NCBI GenBank assembly: GCA_963995505.1
Contig: OZ023184.1
Coordinates: 16,180,228 to 16,244,227, forward strand
From: Hypericum androsaemum
Taxonomy: Eukaryota > Streptophyta > Magnoliopsida > Malpighiales > Hypericaceae
Reading direction: 5' to 3'
Length of the DNA stretch: 64,000 nt
The notes beneath the pieces were generated by a model, which searched no databases, was not told the origin of the DNA, and saw nothing but the letters and a program-made list of their open reading frames with translations. Positions 12,875 through 23,870 of the stretch are shown one piece after another. Position 1 is the stretch's first letter, and each line of letters starts with the position of its first letter. The translations under genes and the position numbers were made by a program.

Positions 12875-13390
12875 TCGTTTTTGGGAACAAAACACCCTTT
12901 TAGGATTTTTCCCTCTTCACAGCCACTCACCTCAGCCGCTCGGTCCGTCGCCCTCAGCCTCAACTCAGGCCGCAGTCACCATTCCAGGCAGTCGATCGAA
13001 GCTTCGGCCTTCGTCTCCTCTCTTCTCAGCTCGCTTCCAGCTCCTCGTCTTGGACCGCTCCCCAGCTCCTCCTTGGCCTCGCAGCCCGGGACTGGCTCCA
13101 CTTCAGGCCAACCAGCGAGGGTCGCATGTGGTATGCGGAGGAGTTGGTTACTGTCGACCTCCCGTCCAGATGACTATTTAATTTTGTTATTTTGCTTAAT
13201 GTTTTTGTCTTGTTTATTCTTTGTCTGTATTTTTATGTTATGTTATGTGTGTTGCTAGTTTGTCTTGGTCGGATTCGGCCGAGCTTGGTTCTCACTCGTG
13301 TGCACCTCGTGTATTTCAGAATTCTCGTTTACGTAGAGTTATATCCTCGGTGTAGCTATGTGTTCATCAACTGCCATTTTGGCTAGCATG
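12875..13390 (+). repeat. GC-rich repeat copy A, possible LINE 5' region
   Basis: A sharply GC-rich block (12895-13165), unlike its surroundings, is followed by a T-rich tail. The transition 'ggagttggttactgtcgacctccc...agatgac' (13138-13172) and the following T-rich 'tttttgtcttg...atgttatgtgtgttgctag' recur in diverged form at 38.2-38.33 kb ('gggttggtctccgtcgacctcccc...gatgatc', then a similar T-rich tail). Two copies with the same GC-rich-to-T-rich layout suggest a dispersed element. The 5' untranslated region of a LINE is one possibility. No protein domain is visible, and the open frame at 12881-13258 is probably fortuitous. Confidence 0.4.
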
Positions 13391-14600
13391 CATTCAATTA
13401 GTGAACCCATAAAGAAAAGAATTGAGTTTACTTTTGTATCAAGACTTTTCAAATTAACGAATGAAATGTAATTATTTTAATTGGACAAAAAATAAAAAGC
13501 GTCTAACGGCTCTAATATCATGATAAAAAATATGTATCAAACAAAAAGCATAACAAAATACAAACCATTCATGTAAGAATCTCGACGAGTCCCTCAAAAG
13601 AAAGTCTAAATCATTCTAACATCTAATATCTCGCTAAAAACAGTACCGGGTAGAGAAGAATTGACGACTATTTATATATTTTCATATTTTTCAACATGGT
13701 TGAATAAGACATCACGATCCATAAGTGAATCTCAGTAGATTTAAGGTGGGTTTAACGTTTTCTAATTTGGATGATAAAAGTACAAGAACCCTATCCAAAA
13801 GAAAAGAAAAAATAAAAGTACAAGAACCCTATCCATCTATCCACATCTTTTTGGTACATAAAATGTTATTGTCTAAAAAATCTTCCAATTGTAAACAAGT
13901 GTACTAGACCATGGAAATATGTAAATACATAATTAAAGGCACTATACGCTCTAAGTTAGATAAAATATAGGTCCTTGTCACCTAGTATTCTCTAAGTTCC
14001 ATCCATACACATACTAACGTATAAATTGAGTAGTCAAGAGAAACTTACATCTAACCAAAAATTAGCCTACATGTGGGTAGTCAAGAGGAGAGTCATACAG
14101 CCCCACGCTAGCCTACAGGCAGGGTAATTATGAGGAATGCAAGCAACCACTAACCTGTATACAGACGTGTATGGGATCGCAATCACAACCTTGTTGGTTA
14201 AGCTCAACGACAATCCTTAATTTTCAATAATTGAAAAGTATCCGCATACACTCACACCCACCTCTTCCTTTATTTAATTACTGTTTTAAAGTTTGTTTTA
14301 ATAGCAGCTGTTTTTTAATGGTTAATTTTTTACACGTATAATTACACCACCTAAAAACGGAACACTAATCCTCTATCAAATCGAGCTACACCAATGAAAA
14401 AAAACAACATTAAAAAAGTAATCTTATATTGTCAATTCCAACAAATATAACCTGACCCGATAACGATTGACCATAAATGACAAATCTCAAATTGATTGAT
14501 GCGGGAATACATGCATGTGTAAATTCGGCTGGATAGTCTTTTTTTAGGGAAAGAATTCGGCTGGATCTATTTCATATGGTCCATGTAGGGTTTCCATATG
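13391..14600. other. Intergenic, nothing recognised
   Basis: AT-rich sequence with no supported gene. One small direct repeat is present: 'aagtacaagaaccctatcca' occurs twice around 13778-13835. Confidence 0.4.
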
Positions 14601-14604
14601 CGGT

Positions 14605-15060
14605 TTGGATTGGGTACGGAGTGAATAAATTGATTCCGGACGGTTTGGATTGAAAGGGGACCGCAGCGGCAAGCGCAAGTATGTGATAATGGCAAGCGTA
14701 GTTATGTGATAATGACAAGTACAGTTATGTGATAATGGCATTTATTTTTGTGAAAACGGCAAGTCCCCGTTGATGATAATGGCACACATAGTTTTTTCAT
14801 TTTGGTCCCCCGTGTTTTAGCATTTTTGTAAAAAGGTCACACTGGCATGCACAGTTATGTGATACTGGCATGTACAGTTATGTGATACTGGCATGCGCAG
14901 TTATGTGATAATGGCATTTGTATCCGGCCTGTGTTTGTGCGTAGTTTTTTTCATTTTGGTCCCCGTATTTTAGCACGTTTACAAAAAAGTCTCCGCGTGT
15001 CTTCATTCCAAACGGTTCGGAATAGTAGCATTCCGTACCCAATCCATACCCTTCGATATG
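14605..15060. mobile_element. Short inverted-repeat element containing a minisatellite
   Basis: The left arm near 14607-14650 ('gtttggattgggtacggag') is matched in inverse at 15030-15053 ('cattccgtacccaatccat'). A second inverted match pairs 'ccggacggtttgga' with 'ccaaacggttcgga'. Between the arms lies a short tandem array (about 14676-14925) of a GTTATGTGATAATGGCA-like unit in roughly seven degenerate copies, interleaved with a twice-repeated 'tttttcattttggtcccc' segment (about 14792 and 14948). There is no ORF. It looks like a MITE-sized non-autonomous DNA element; I found no clear target duplication. Confidence 0.5.
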
Positions 15061-15229
15061 AACGCAGAGTCCAAAATATAATATTAACCGATCGAGTTTA
15101 AGTACTATTATAATGTTAAGCGAACAAGGATAGGTACTAATTATAATATTAGCCGATTAAGGATATGTACTAAATGTAACGTTAACCGGTGTTGGTCTTG
15201 ATCCTACACAGTGAGAATGGCTAGCTCCA

Positions 15230-15562
15230 CTTTGAAAACCCGACATACAATATTTTCCTTTTTAAAAGGTTTCACACACATACAATGACACAAATTGGTG
15301 GGGAAGTATGAAGAAATATTTAGATTAACTAGTGAGGATATTATTCTATGCGAACATAACAGTATTAAATATTTCTTAGTAGAATTTTGTGATTCCATTT
15401 TGAAAACCCGACATACAATATTTTTCTTTTTAAAAGGTTTCACACACATACAATGACACAAATTGGTGGGGAAGTATGAAGAAATATTTAGATTAACTAG
15501 TGAGAATATTATTCTACATCAACATAACAGTATTACATATTTATTAGTAGAATTTTGTGAGC
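15230..15562. repeat. Tandem duplication of a 168-bp unit
   Basis: Two nearly identical copies sit head to tail, offset by 168 bp. The start motif TTTTGAAAACCCGACATACA occurs at about 15231 and 15399, and both copies run through 'aattggtggggaagtatgaagaaatatttagat' to 'tagtagaattttgtga'. Only a few substitutions separate them, so the duplication is recent relative to the surrounding repeats. No coding role is seen. Confidence 0.9.
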
Positions 15563-18480
15563 TTTTAAAAATTATGATCGGCTCTATTTTGAATTAGTCA
15601 ACCAAGTAGGTCCTTATCTTGACCCACCTTAAATTTGATCTTGAACTCCGAATTTTTTTTATAATTAATTTTTTAATAATCCGAAATTATTTCGGGATAT
15701 TTTTCAAAACTGAATGGAGAATTCCCAAATTCGCTTTAATACAACAACGGGGAAGCTCGAGTTCCATGGAAAACTAGGGCAACCATATTCACCTTCTTCT
15801 TCCTCCTTTTGGGACTTCCATATTCCCTCGAACAAACTCTTTTGTCCCCTCAAGGACTTTCATAGGGTTGGTTCAAAACTCGTCCTCCTCTTCCAACTAT
15901 CGGGGGCACCTGAAATTGTTGGCTCCTAATTGAGCAAACAAACCACCGTAACCGTTGTTAAAGGTTTCTCTACCAAAGTTTAAAAACTTTCGCGTTGTCT
16001 AGGCTTGAACTTGATGTTTCTGATTAAATTCGAATAATTTCTAGACATTTGATCTAAGTTTAGAGGTTGCAACTTAGAATGCTTTGGCAGAATTGCACTC
16101 GTGAAATACAGTCTAACAGTGCTCGACACTTAATATTAAGTTAAAAAATCCAAAATGTGTGGTGTAAATTAGACGTGGGATGAAAACATTATTTTCAAAT
16201 ATGGCCAAATTAGGCAATACAACCAATGCGTACTGGCCAGAAAAATAATTCAAAAGAAGATCTGGTGAATCTTATGTTGGGATGACCCTACGCAGTATGA
16301 ATTGTTTCTGCCTTCTTTTTGTCTTGATAAAGCAAATCAACACACTAACTGAACAGATTGAATTTGCCATCATTATTATGAATACTTTAGCACTATAAAA
16401 ATAACAATAGTAACCAAATCTTACAAGAACAAACACATGAAGAGCCGAAAAAAAAGAGCATAAATTCCCTCCCCCAACCCTACTTCAAAATGAAATTCCA
16501 ATAATATTATCACTATCACTTAAGCAATTGTTTATCCAAGTTATAACACAACTCCTCCACTAAGTGCTAATAGAAAATAAATGGGTTTTAGAGCTGGTTC
16601 AATAATAAAGAAAGGAGAAAAATACGTATAAACCCACTAAATCAAAGTTCGAGATAAATGCAGATAATATTAGAATTTTTATATACAACCAAAAATATAA
16701 ATGCAATGAGTAGTGTAATTTTTCAATTTTTATAAATAAGTCGAGGACTTTTTTTGAGAAGTTAAAATTTATTGATAATAATATGTGTGTCGGAAGATGG
16801 TCCCCTGATTTCGCAGACGCTAATCTTTTTAAAACCCTGATACGATAAAATTTATTGAAAAATAGTATGTTTAATTATCTTCAAAATTCTCATACGGTAA
16901 AATTCTTATTCAAATCGAGAATTATGAGATAATCTCTATCAAATTAGTTCTTTTTTAAATATGTTATTATCTTTTGCTTATTTAGTTGATATGTGCTCAC
17001 AGTTACTAACTATAGCTACAAATAATATATTTAGTTACTTGCTATTTTAACGATTATGTTTTGGATAAATATAATTTTACTTGTTAAAAAAAAAAGTCAA
17101 GAACTCTTGCAACTATCGATTGTGATGATTTCAAAATATCACTCAAACGAAGTCTATAAAAATTTGTGCGATTACAATAATGATCCAAAATTGACTCGCT
17201 CTCTTACCAAAAAGAATTTTAATAAATCTCAATAAATAAGATTCTTTCATATATAAATGAGGACCCGAGCTACCTGCACAAGGTTACACTTTTACGGGCC
17301 ATTTGTACCACATGGTCTAGCCCTCTTTAGTTTAATAGTTACTGATGGTGGAGCCAATGTGCATAATAATGATAATTTGTCCCTGTTCAGTCCCGTCACC
17401 ATCAACGTCCTTCTTTTTGCCGCTGGCTGTCAAAGATTTCGTCGCTTTATTGAAATAATACACTGGCAATTACACCCTCCCTCCATTACTTTTTCAACTT
17501 TTTTTTCTTCAGTTTATTTTAAGGGCCCTCTCTGTCCTTAGATATTAGTTTATACCCAACAGTCTCTCCCAAAGGTTATCTTTCCCGCAAAAGGATCGTT
17601 TTCCCAATGGAGCTGAGCATGCTTCCCCATATACATCCGGACTCTTAACTTTTTGTGACTTGCGTCTAATTAACATAACGGTATTGAATATTTATTAAAT
17701 TTTTTCAGAATCATTCAAAAAATTTATGTGTTTCAAATTATTATTAAGTAATTTAACGGGTGTATCGATATTAGGTGATATAAAAAATTAACTGATTTAT
17801 GATCACACTCATTCTCCCATGCACCGCGGATTAATTTTTGACCAAAAATAGTATTTTTTTTGTTATATTCTTAAACATATTTTATCTAGTAATTATGAAT
17901 GCACAGCATAGATTTATTTTTTTAAAAAATTTATCCTGATATTTTTCGGTTCGTGTAAGTGATTTTAGTGGTTTTAAGGTTTTTTTATAGTCTAGTACTT
18001 CCAAAATTTATTTAGTATCGAATTAAAATTGATATTAAAAATTCAAAATTTTTACTACTTGATTTCGATTTAGCTTTTAATTTATTTTCCGATCTATATG
18101 CACGAAGAAAAATGGGCTCCATAGTCCATACAAAATTAGGGTTGTAAATGACGGATCGTCGTTTCCGTCGACGAAACCTCATAAAAAAGTGAGTTTTAAC
18201 TCGGAATGCCATATTAAGTAAAGATGAAGCTAATTTTTTTTGATAACTATATAACGATCGTGTTATATAAAAAAAATAGATCTTTGTTTGGATATACCAA
18301 TGAATATGAGCCTAAATAAATTATTAAAAAAATTGTTGGAAAAATATTTTATTTACCGTCAGTAAATTTGTTCCCAAACGTTTATAAATTTGGAGCTTCA
18401 AATGTTACGTAACGACATTGTTTGTCGCTAATACCTAGGCGATGGGATCGAGCCTGCCACTACAATATCGACAAAAGGTG
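15563..18480. other. Intergenic, nothing recognised
   Basis: AT-rich, with no supported gene or RNA. A short proline/serine-rich open frame near 15.71-15.93 kb and others are isolated and have no recognisable domain. An isolated 'ttaaaatttattgataataatatgtgtg' segment near 16.76 kb resembles 30.0 kb and 30.7 kb, suggesting a dispersed repeat. Confidence 0.4.
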
Positions 18481-18485
18481 AATTT

Positions 18486-18780
18486 GCAGCTGTAATTTAA
18501 AAAATTGTTTGACCACTGGGAAAGTTACGACGGCACTGGAAAACTCGAATATTCCCGGCTTTCAGAAAAAAAAGCAAAAGGCAAATTTTGCAGCAGTAAG
18601 AATAAAAAAATTGTATTTTTTTCTGAAGTAGAGAAGAAAAATTGTTTAACCATTGGGAAAGCAATTACGAAACTAGATAACCGGAATATTCCTAACTTTC
18701 ATGAAAAAATAGAAAAGGTAACTGGCATTTCTGATGCAATTTCGGAATTTCAAAATTTTACACATGTTCTTTGTTAATCT
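18486..18780. repeat. Diverged tandem duplication of about 145 bp
   Basis: The motif 'aaaaattgttt(g/a)acca(c/t)tgggaaag' occurs near 18501 and 18638. In both places it is followed by 'ggaatattcc' or 'cgaatattcc', a 'ctttca' segment and an A-rich run. This gives two imperfect head-to-tail copies. An open frame runs through but has no recognisable domain, and I regard it as fortuitous. Confidence 0.55.
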
Positions 18781-18917
18781 TGGCACATGAAGATCCATGT
18801 GTAAATTTTTGTTTATTAATTGTCTCAAGTCTATAATTCTATGCTAAAATCTCTAGTCCAATGCAAAATCTTTTTTTATAGGTAAAATTGATTACTCCTT
18901 AAAAAAATATGAGGGTA

Positions 18918-20524
18918 GTTACCAGGGGCTTAGGGACGTTTAATTAAGTGGGAGCAATATTTTTTATTTGATAACTATGTATATTTTTTAATGTATGTCC
19001 CCACTAAAATTAAAAATTGACCCTAATAAAAAATTAATTAATCTAAAAATTAAAATCAAACCTTAAAAAAATTTAGGCATTCCTTAATCTTTTAATATAT
19101 ATTATAAGATATTAATTAGTTTAACTATACTACCATAAATAATAAAGCAATCAACTAAAAAAATTAAAAAGATAGTACCTACCTACCCAGCCCAGTAGCC
19201 CACGCAAGGAAACACATAATAGAAAAATAAAAAGTAAACGCATGCACCCTCACGCAAGCAAATAGAAAAGAAAAAAACCAAACTCACCCTAAAAAGAAAA
19301 GAAAAATCAAAGGGTTTCACTAAAAAGAAAAAAGAAAAGGAGGGTTAGGGAATGCGAAGAAGAACTAGAAAAGGGGAAAAGACTTACAGTACTGAGTACC
19401 ATAAAAAAAAGTATTACAGAATGGTAATGCTCTCATTTTTTAATTAAATTTTAATTTCTTCATTTAATTGTACCAAACTTACCCTTGCAATAGCCTATTG
19501 AACAAGTTGCTATCTTTTTGAATAAGTGACTTTGTCTTCCTTATTGCAGTTTTGATTTATATTAATCTGTTTGATTTTGTATCACTTCAATCATTTGACT
19601 TTATATTTATTTTTTATCTTATGAAGAGCATATTAGGAATCACCAATGAATTATCACAGACTTTACAACGAAATGATCAAAATATTACTGGAGCCATGAT
19701 ACCAGTAAAAGTGTCAAAACAAAGGTTGCAAGATTTAAGAGATACATGGTGGACTTCTTTGCTATTAGAAGCTTCAGCATTTTGCACAGAACGTGAGATT
19801 ATTGTTCCACATATGGAACATATGTTTCTGCCAAGTGGAAGATCTCGGTGCAAAAATTTTCAGGTTACTAATCTGCACCATTATCGAGTTGATATTTTCT
19901 ATGCAATTATAGATACGCAACTTCAGAAATTAAATAGTCAGTTTACTGAGATCAACACTGAATTGCTTCTTAGTGTGGCATGTTTGAGTCCGGATGAATC
20001 ATTTGTGGTTTTTGATTAGAAAAAAATGCTTGGTCTGACTAAGTTTTATCCACATGACTTTTCGTCATTGGATATCTTGACACTGGATAGTCAGTTGGAT
20101 AATTATATTGCTGACATGAGATCTAATAATGAATTTTATGATATAAAGACGTTCGATATTTTGGCTCAGAAGTTGGTGCAAATACAGAGAGATCTCATTT
20201 ATTCTACGGTATTTCTGCTCATAAAATTAGATTTGATATTTTCGGTTGCGACTGCAAGTGTTGAGGGAGTCTTTTCTGCCATGAATATTTTGAAGAATCG
20301 TCTTCGCAACAAGATAGGAGATCAATTGCTAGCTGATTGTTTAATTACATATATCGAGAAAGACGTATTTGATTGTATTGACAATATAGCTATTATGGAG
20401 CAATTTCAATGCATGAGTAATCGTAGAGGACAATTATAAATGTTGTAATTACATACTTTAGAACTTTTTGAAAAAAATTATATTGCCCCCACTCCCCAAA
20501 TTTTTTGGCTCCGCCCCTGGTTAC
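18918..20524 (+). mobile_element. Decayed hAT-family DNA transposon
   Basis: Terminal inverted repeats CAGGGGC...GCCCCTG lie at 18923 and 20519. Subterminal similarity follows: 'gtgggagcaatattttt' on the left matches the complement of 'tatattgcccccac' on the right. Both ends are abutted by GTTAC (18918-18922 and 20520-20524), a partial target duplication; hAT elements normally make 8 bp. The interior carries the C-terminal part of a hAT transposase-like protein of the TTF-type/zinc-finger MYM class, ending about 80 bp before the right end. The N-terminal zinc finger and most of the catalytic region are absent, and the AT-rich first 600 bp is non-coding. It is a non-autonomous deletion derivative. 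Confidence 0.85.
19552..20439 (+). pseudogene. hAT transposase C-terminal fragment (TTF/ZMYM type)
   Basis: The fragment runs as one reading register broken by an in-frame TAG at 20017-20019. The first part (about 19590-20016) contains a motif-rich stretch 'RLQDLRDTWWTSLL', an 'AFCTEREI' block and 'HHYRVDIFYAIIDTQL'. The second part (20026-20439) has 'LGLTKFYPHDFSS' and then the hAT C-terminal dimerisation region, around 'SVATASVEGVFSAM', 'KNRLRNKIGDQLLADCL' and 'YIEKDVF', ending 'RRGQL'. These blocks are characteristic of plant hAT-derived zinc finger MYM-type-1-like proteins. With the stop, no N-terminal half and no intact DDE region, it cannot make an active transposase. It lies inside the terminal-repeat-bounded element. 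Confidence 0.88.
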
Positions 20525-23500
20525 ACTGCGATAATTACATCTCATTTAGTGCAATATAGAACATATCAAAGTAGCTAACTACAAGATAAATACTATCTAC
20601 CAACCAAATCCAAAATAAGAAGGAAGATAACCAACCCCAAAAGTGCACAAGCTTCCTCGTAACAAAGCAGCACGCAAGCCGCCAACTGAACTCCCAAGCT
20701 TCCTTGCTTGAAGCCAAATCCAAAATCAATGAGGGTCGAGAGACCAATTTAGCACCGACCCACAAGCCGTATCCTTAATTGCTTGAAGAATTAAGGAGGC
20801 ATCTTCAACCACATCCAATGCAAAATCTTAAGGTATCGAATAAGTAAATTTTTCACATTTATAAACAAGCATACCACTCTTACACTTAGCAATGTAGTTG
20901 TCTCAACACGCTTCCTCAAGCGAAACACGATTACTTCGCCAACGTACGATGAAACTAGGTTGTGTGATGATACAATGAGATCAACTCGCTTTGATATCAT
21001 GTTTCAAATCAAGATCTCAAGGCAATGTGCAAGTGTATTTTTTTATTAGCAAAATTTTCTTACTCCTCGAAAAAACTACCAAAAAGTAATTACAATGTAT
21101 TTACACCATATGTACATTGAATACATCACCTAGATAATCATGTATCAGAGCAATACTATGATAAGTGTGTATATTATCCAAAGTATCCCCACCAAAAGCA
21201 CCACAATGTCATCTCGACCAAAGACTAACTTCTAATTACAACTAAATCATCCCTAATTCCTACCATTTGTGGTACATCTTAGTTATGGAGGTTCATGAAT
21301 TTTTGTTTGATCATCCCCCTGCCGCATCCCTAATCTTTTGGAAAATAGTTGGAACTTCTTTCTCCCATTGAATGCCCATTCTTACGACCAATCTCCATGC
21401 CTCAATCCAAAACTTTAATGTGTAGAAGTATTTTCCACACTTGTGAATAATTTTACCACTTTTGTAATTAGCAATGTGACAATATCAATACCCTCTATTG
21501 AATAGTGGGACACAACAACAAAATTCAGAATTAAGTACACGAAGTATACTCATTCTACAATTTTTATTTTATTTATTATTTTAGAATTCGAAACTTTATT
21601 CAATTTTTTAGATTAATATTTCTCAATTGTCAGGTATTCACAGGTATTGCCAATGGTAACTACTAGCTAGGTCGTAGACCATACAAGGACTGAAAAATGC
21701 ATCGAATTTATCTGACACGTGGCCATCCACGACAAGTTAGTACACTTTTTTGATTTGCTGTTTATTATAGTTTGGTCTTGGGTATTAATAGTGATATGAT
21801 TGCATTGGATAATTTTTCCTTTTTCCGTTACCAAGACGAATAATTCGATGAAATTAAAGAATGGACCCAGGGTTTGTCGGTTTTCTTGCTTTTTCAAAGA
21901 ATTGTGTGTTTCATGTGCATTAACCAGAATCATTCATTGCCATGTATAATTTATTCATCAACATTACTAGTCAAAAACTACGTACACATGTACAACTAAT
22001 TGCAGTGGAATCAACAAATACTTAAAACCCGTAAAAAAATATTTTTTACTTAAATTAATATGTCTTGAGTTCGAACTATAAAAGATGTAAAAATATTAAA
22101 TACTCATTAAAACAAATGTGCTACGAGTCTCGTTTGGCTCGAACATCTAACACTGATACCACGATTTTTTAAATAAATATAATTACATTCTGGAGGTTAT
22201 TGTGTCAGTTGCTAAAGCAACGAGTTGGAGCAATGGTGTCATTTTTAGATTCAGATCCCATATTATTAATTAACTAATAGATGTCTGTCATGGGACTATT
22301 AAATTCCATTTTGCCACCTATCTAAATTTTTGGGTTGGATAACCAACATCTTAACGTCTAGTTTAGGTATCATAAACTTCAGGTAACAAATTGTTAATTT
22401 TTTTAATTTAATACACATAAAAGGTACAATTAATAGAGTTTTTCATGGAAAGTAGATATTTATTAACTCTAAGAAAACAACAAGTCTAAATACAACGAAG
22501 TTGCTTGAGAAAAGCAACTAGATAGAGCAAATTACATACAGAGAATCAAGAAGGTACATCGTGAAGATAACAAAACTTCCAAACAATTTACTTATACCGG
22601 ACCAATGCAACTACTCAGACAAAATAGGAGTAATATGGTAATGAAGTTTTGAAAGATCAACCGGCTCGTGGCGGAAAATAACGCCATTGTGGTCCATTAA
22701 GAAAGTTATCTTTAAAATATGGTTCGATAGTATTCAAAAATTAATATCTTTTGGAAAAACAAACGCATGGATAAGCGATCTCCGGGTAAGATTTGGTAAT
22801 GCAGCTACAGCTAGGCACTGCCGAGCTTGCTTACAGCTAAACTAATGATCTTATTTAACATTACGTCATCATTTAACTATACTAACACTATAATTACTTT
22901 CACATAGGAGCCATTATTCAAATTGTCAGTGCCTTGTTTTGTTTTCCTGTCGATTTATTTCGGCTCAAACCCAAGTACTTTACGGTCACAATTGTGCCAT
23001 TATATATAAGAAATAAGAGCTTTCCCTTTGGAGCAAACTGGCGGCTCTCTCTACCACCTACGGCTATATTGTTCAATTATTTTAATGACTACAGCGGCGG
23101 CGCCCTAGAAGTTATGTCTCCCAGTGAAACTTTGAAACTTGGTTTACTTTTTTCTTATGTTGCTTTTTCGAGTTCCAAATTGGTGATATTATAATTTTTG
23201 TTGAAATATTTTATTCCAATTCGAATATTGTCGAGTCGTATTTAGTAACTCTCTCATTGGTATTTTTTATATTGTGAGGCGTAAATCCTAGATTTTTTTA
23301 ACTAAATTTAAGTCGTTTACCACTTGTACCAACACGTCATAAGAGAATCCGAACATGTCTTTACTAGGACAACCGGACGATTGGTTGTGATCTTCCGAGG
23401 AAGGTGGGGTTTCTGGACTTTGCACCGAGGCATTGTCTTATCGTGTTTCTATCCAGAGTTAGAATTGACAGATACATTTAGAGGACATCTTTTTCGATAC

Positions 23501-23640
23501 TATTTTTTTTTACATTCGCTAAACTTCAAACCAAAACCATCTTAAATAAATACTAGTATCTTATCGATCACCACTTGAACTAACTCGTCGTGCCCCTAGT
23601 ATCTCAACATATTGATGTGATAGTTGCTTAAGTTCTGTGA
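20525..23640. other. Repeat-derived intergenic DNA
   Basis: No gene recognised. Two segments resemble each other: 20845-20905 ('aaatttttcacatttataaacaa...accactcttacacttagcaatgtagttgtctcaa') and 21425-21490 ('tattttccacacttgtgaataattttaccacttttgtaattagcaatgtgacaatatcaa'). They look like parts of diverged LTRs of one family. Near 22445-22560 a 'tatttattaactctaag...acaacaagtctaaata' segment resembles the 3' ends of small retroposons. None of these has defined ends. Confidence 0.35.
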
Positions 23641-23870
23641 ATACCGGTGTTATTGTGGAGGGTTCGTTGTGGTTGTCTCTTGGCTTTTGTGTGCAATTTT
23701 TAACGGTTCGCCGCCCCATGACACTGCGTCAAGTTTGGGCTTTTCCTTCTATGTTTGTGACTTCGTCTCCATGTGGTTCAGTTGAGTACGGATCATCAGT
23801 CAGTACTTGTCTGTCCTACTTTGTTTCAAAGGTTCCTGCACCGTTTGGCGGGATTTTTTGTGGTATAATA

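Noticed and set aside
12881..13258. A 125-codon Ser/Leu-rich open frame
   Set aside because: It lies in a GC-rich repeat with a diverged second copy at 37.9-38.3 kb where the frame is not kept, and no domain is visible.
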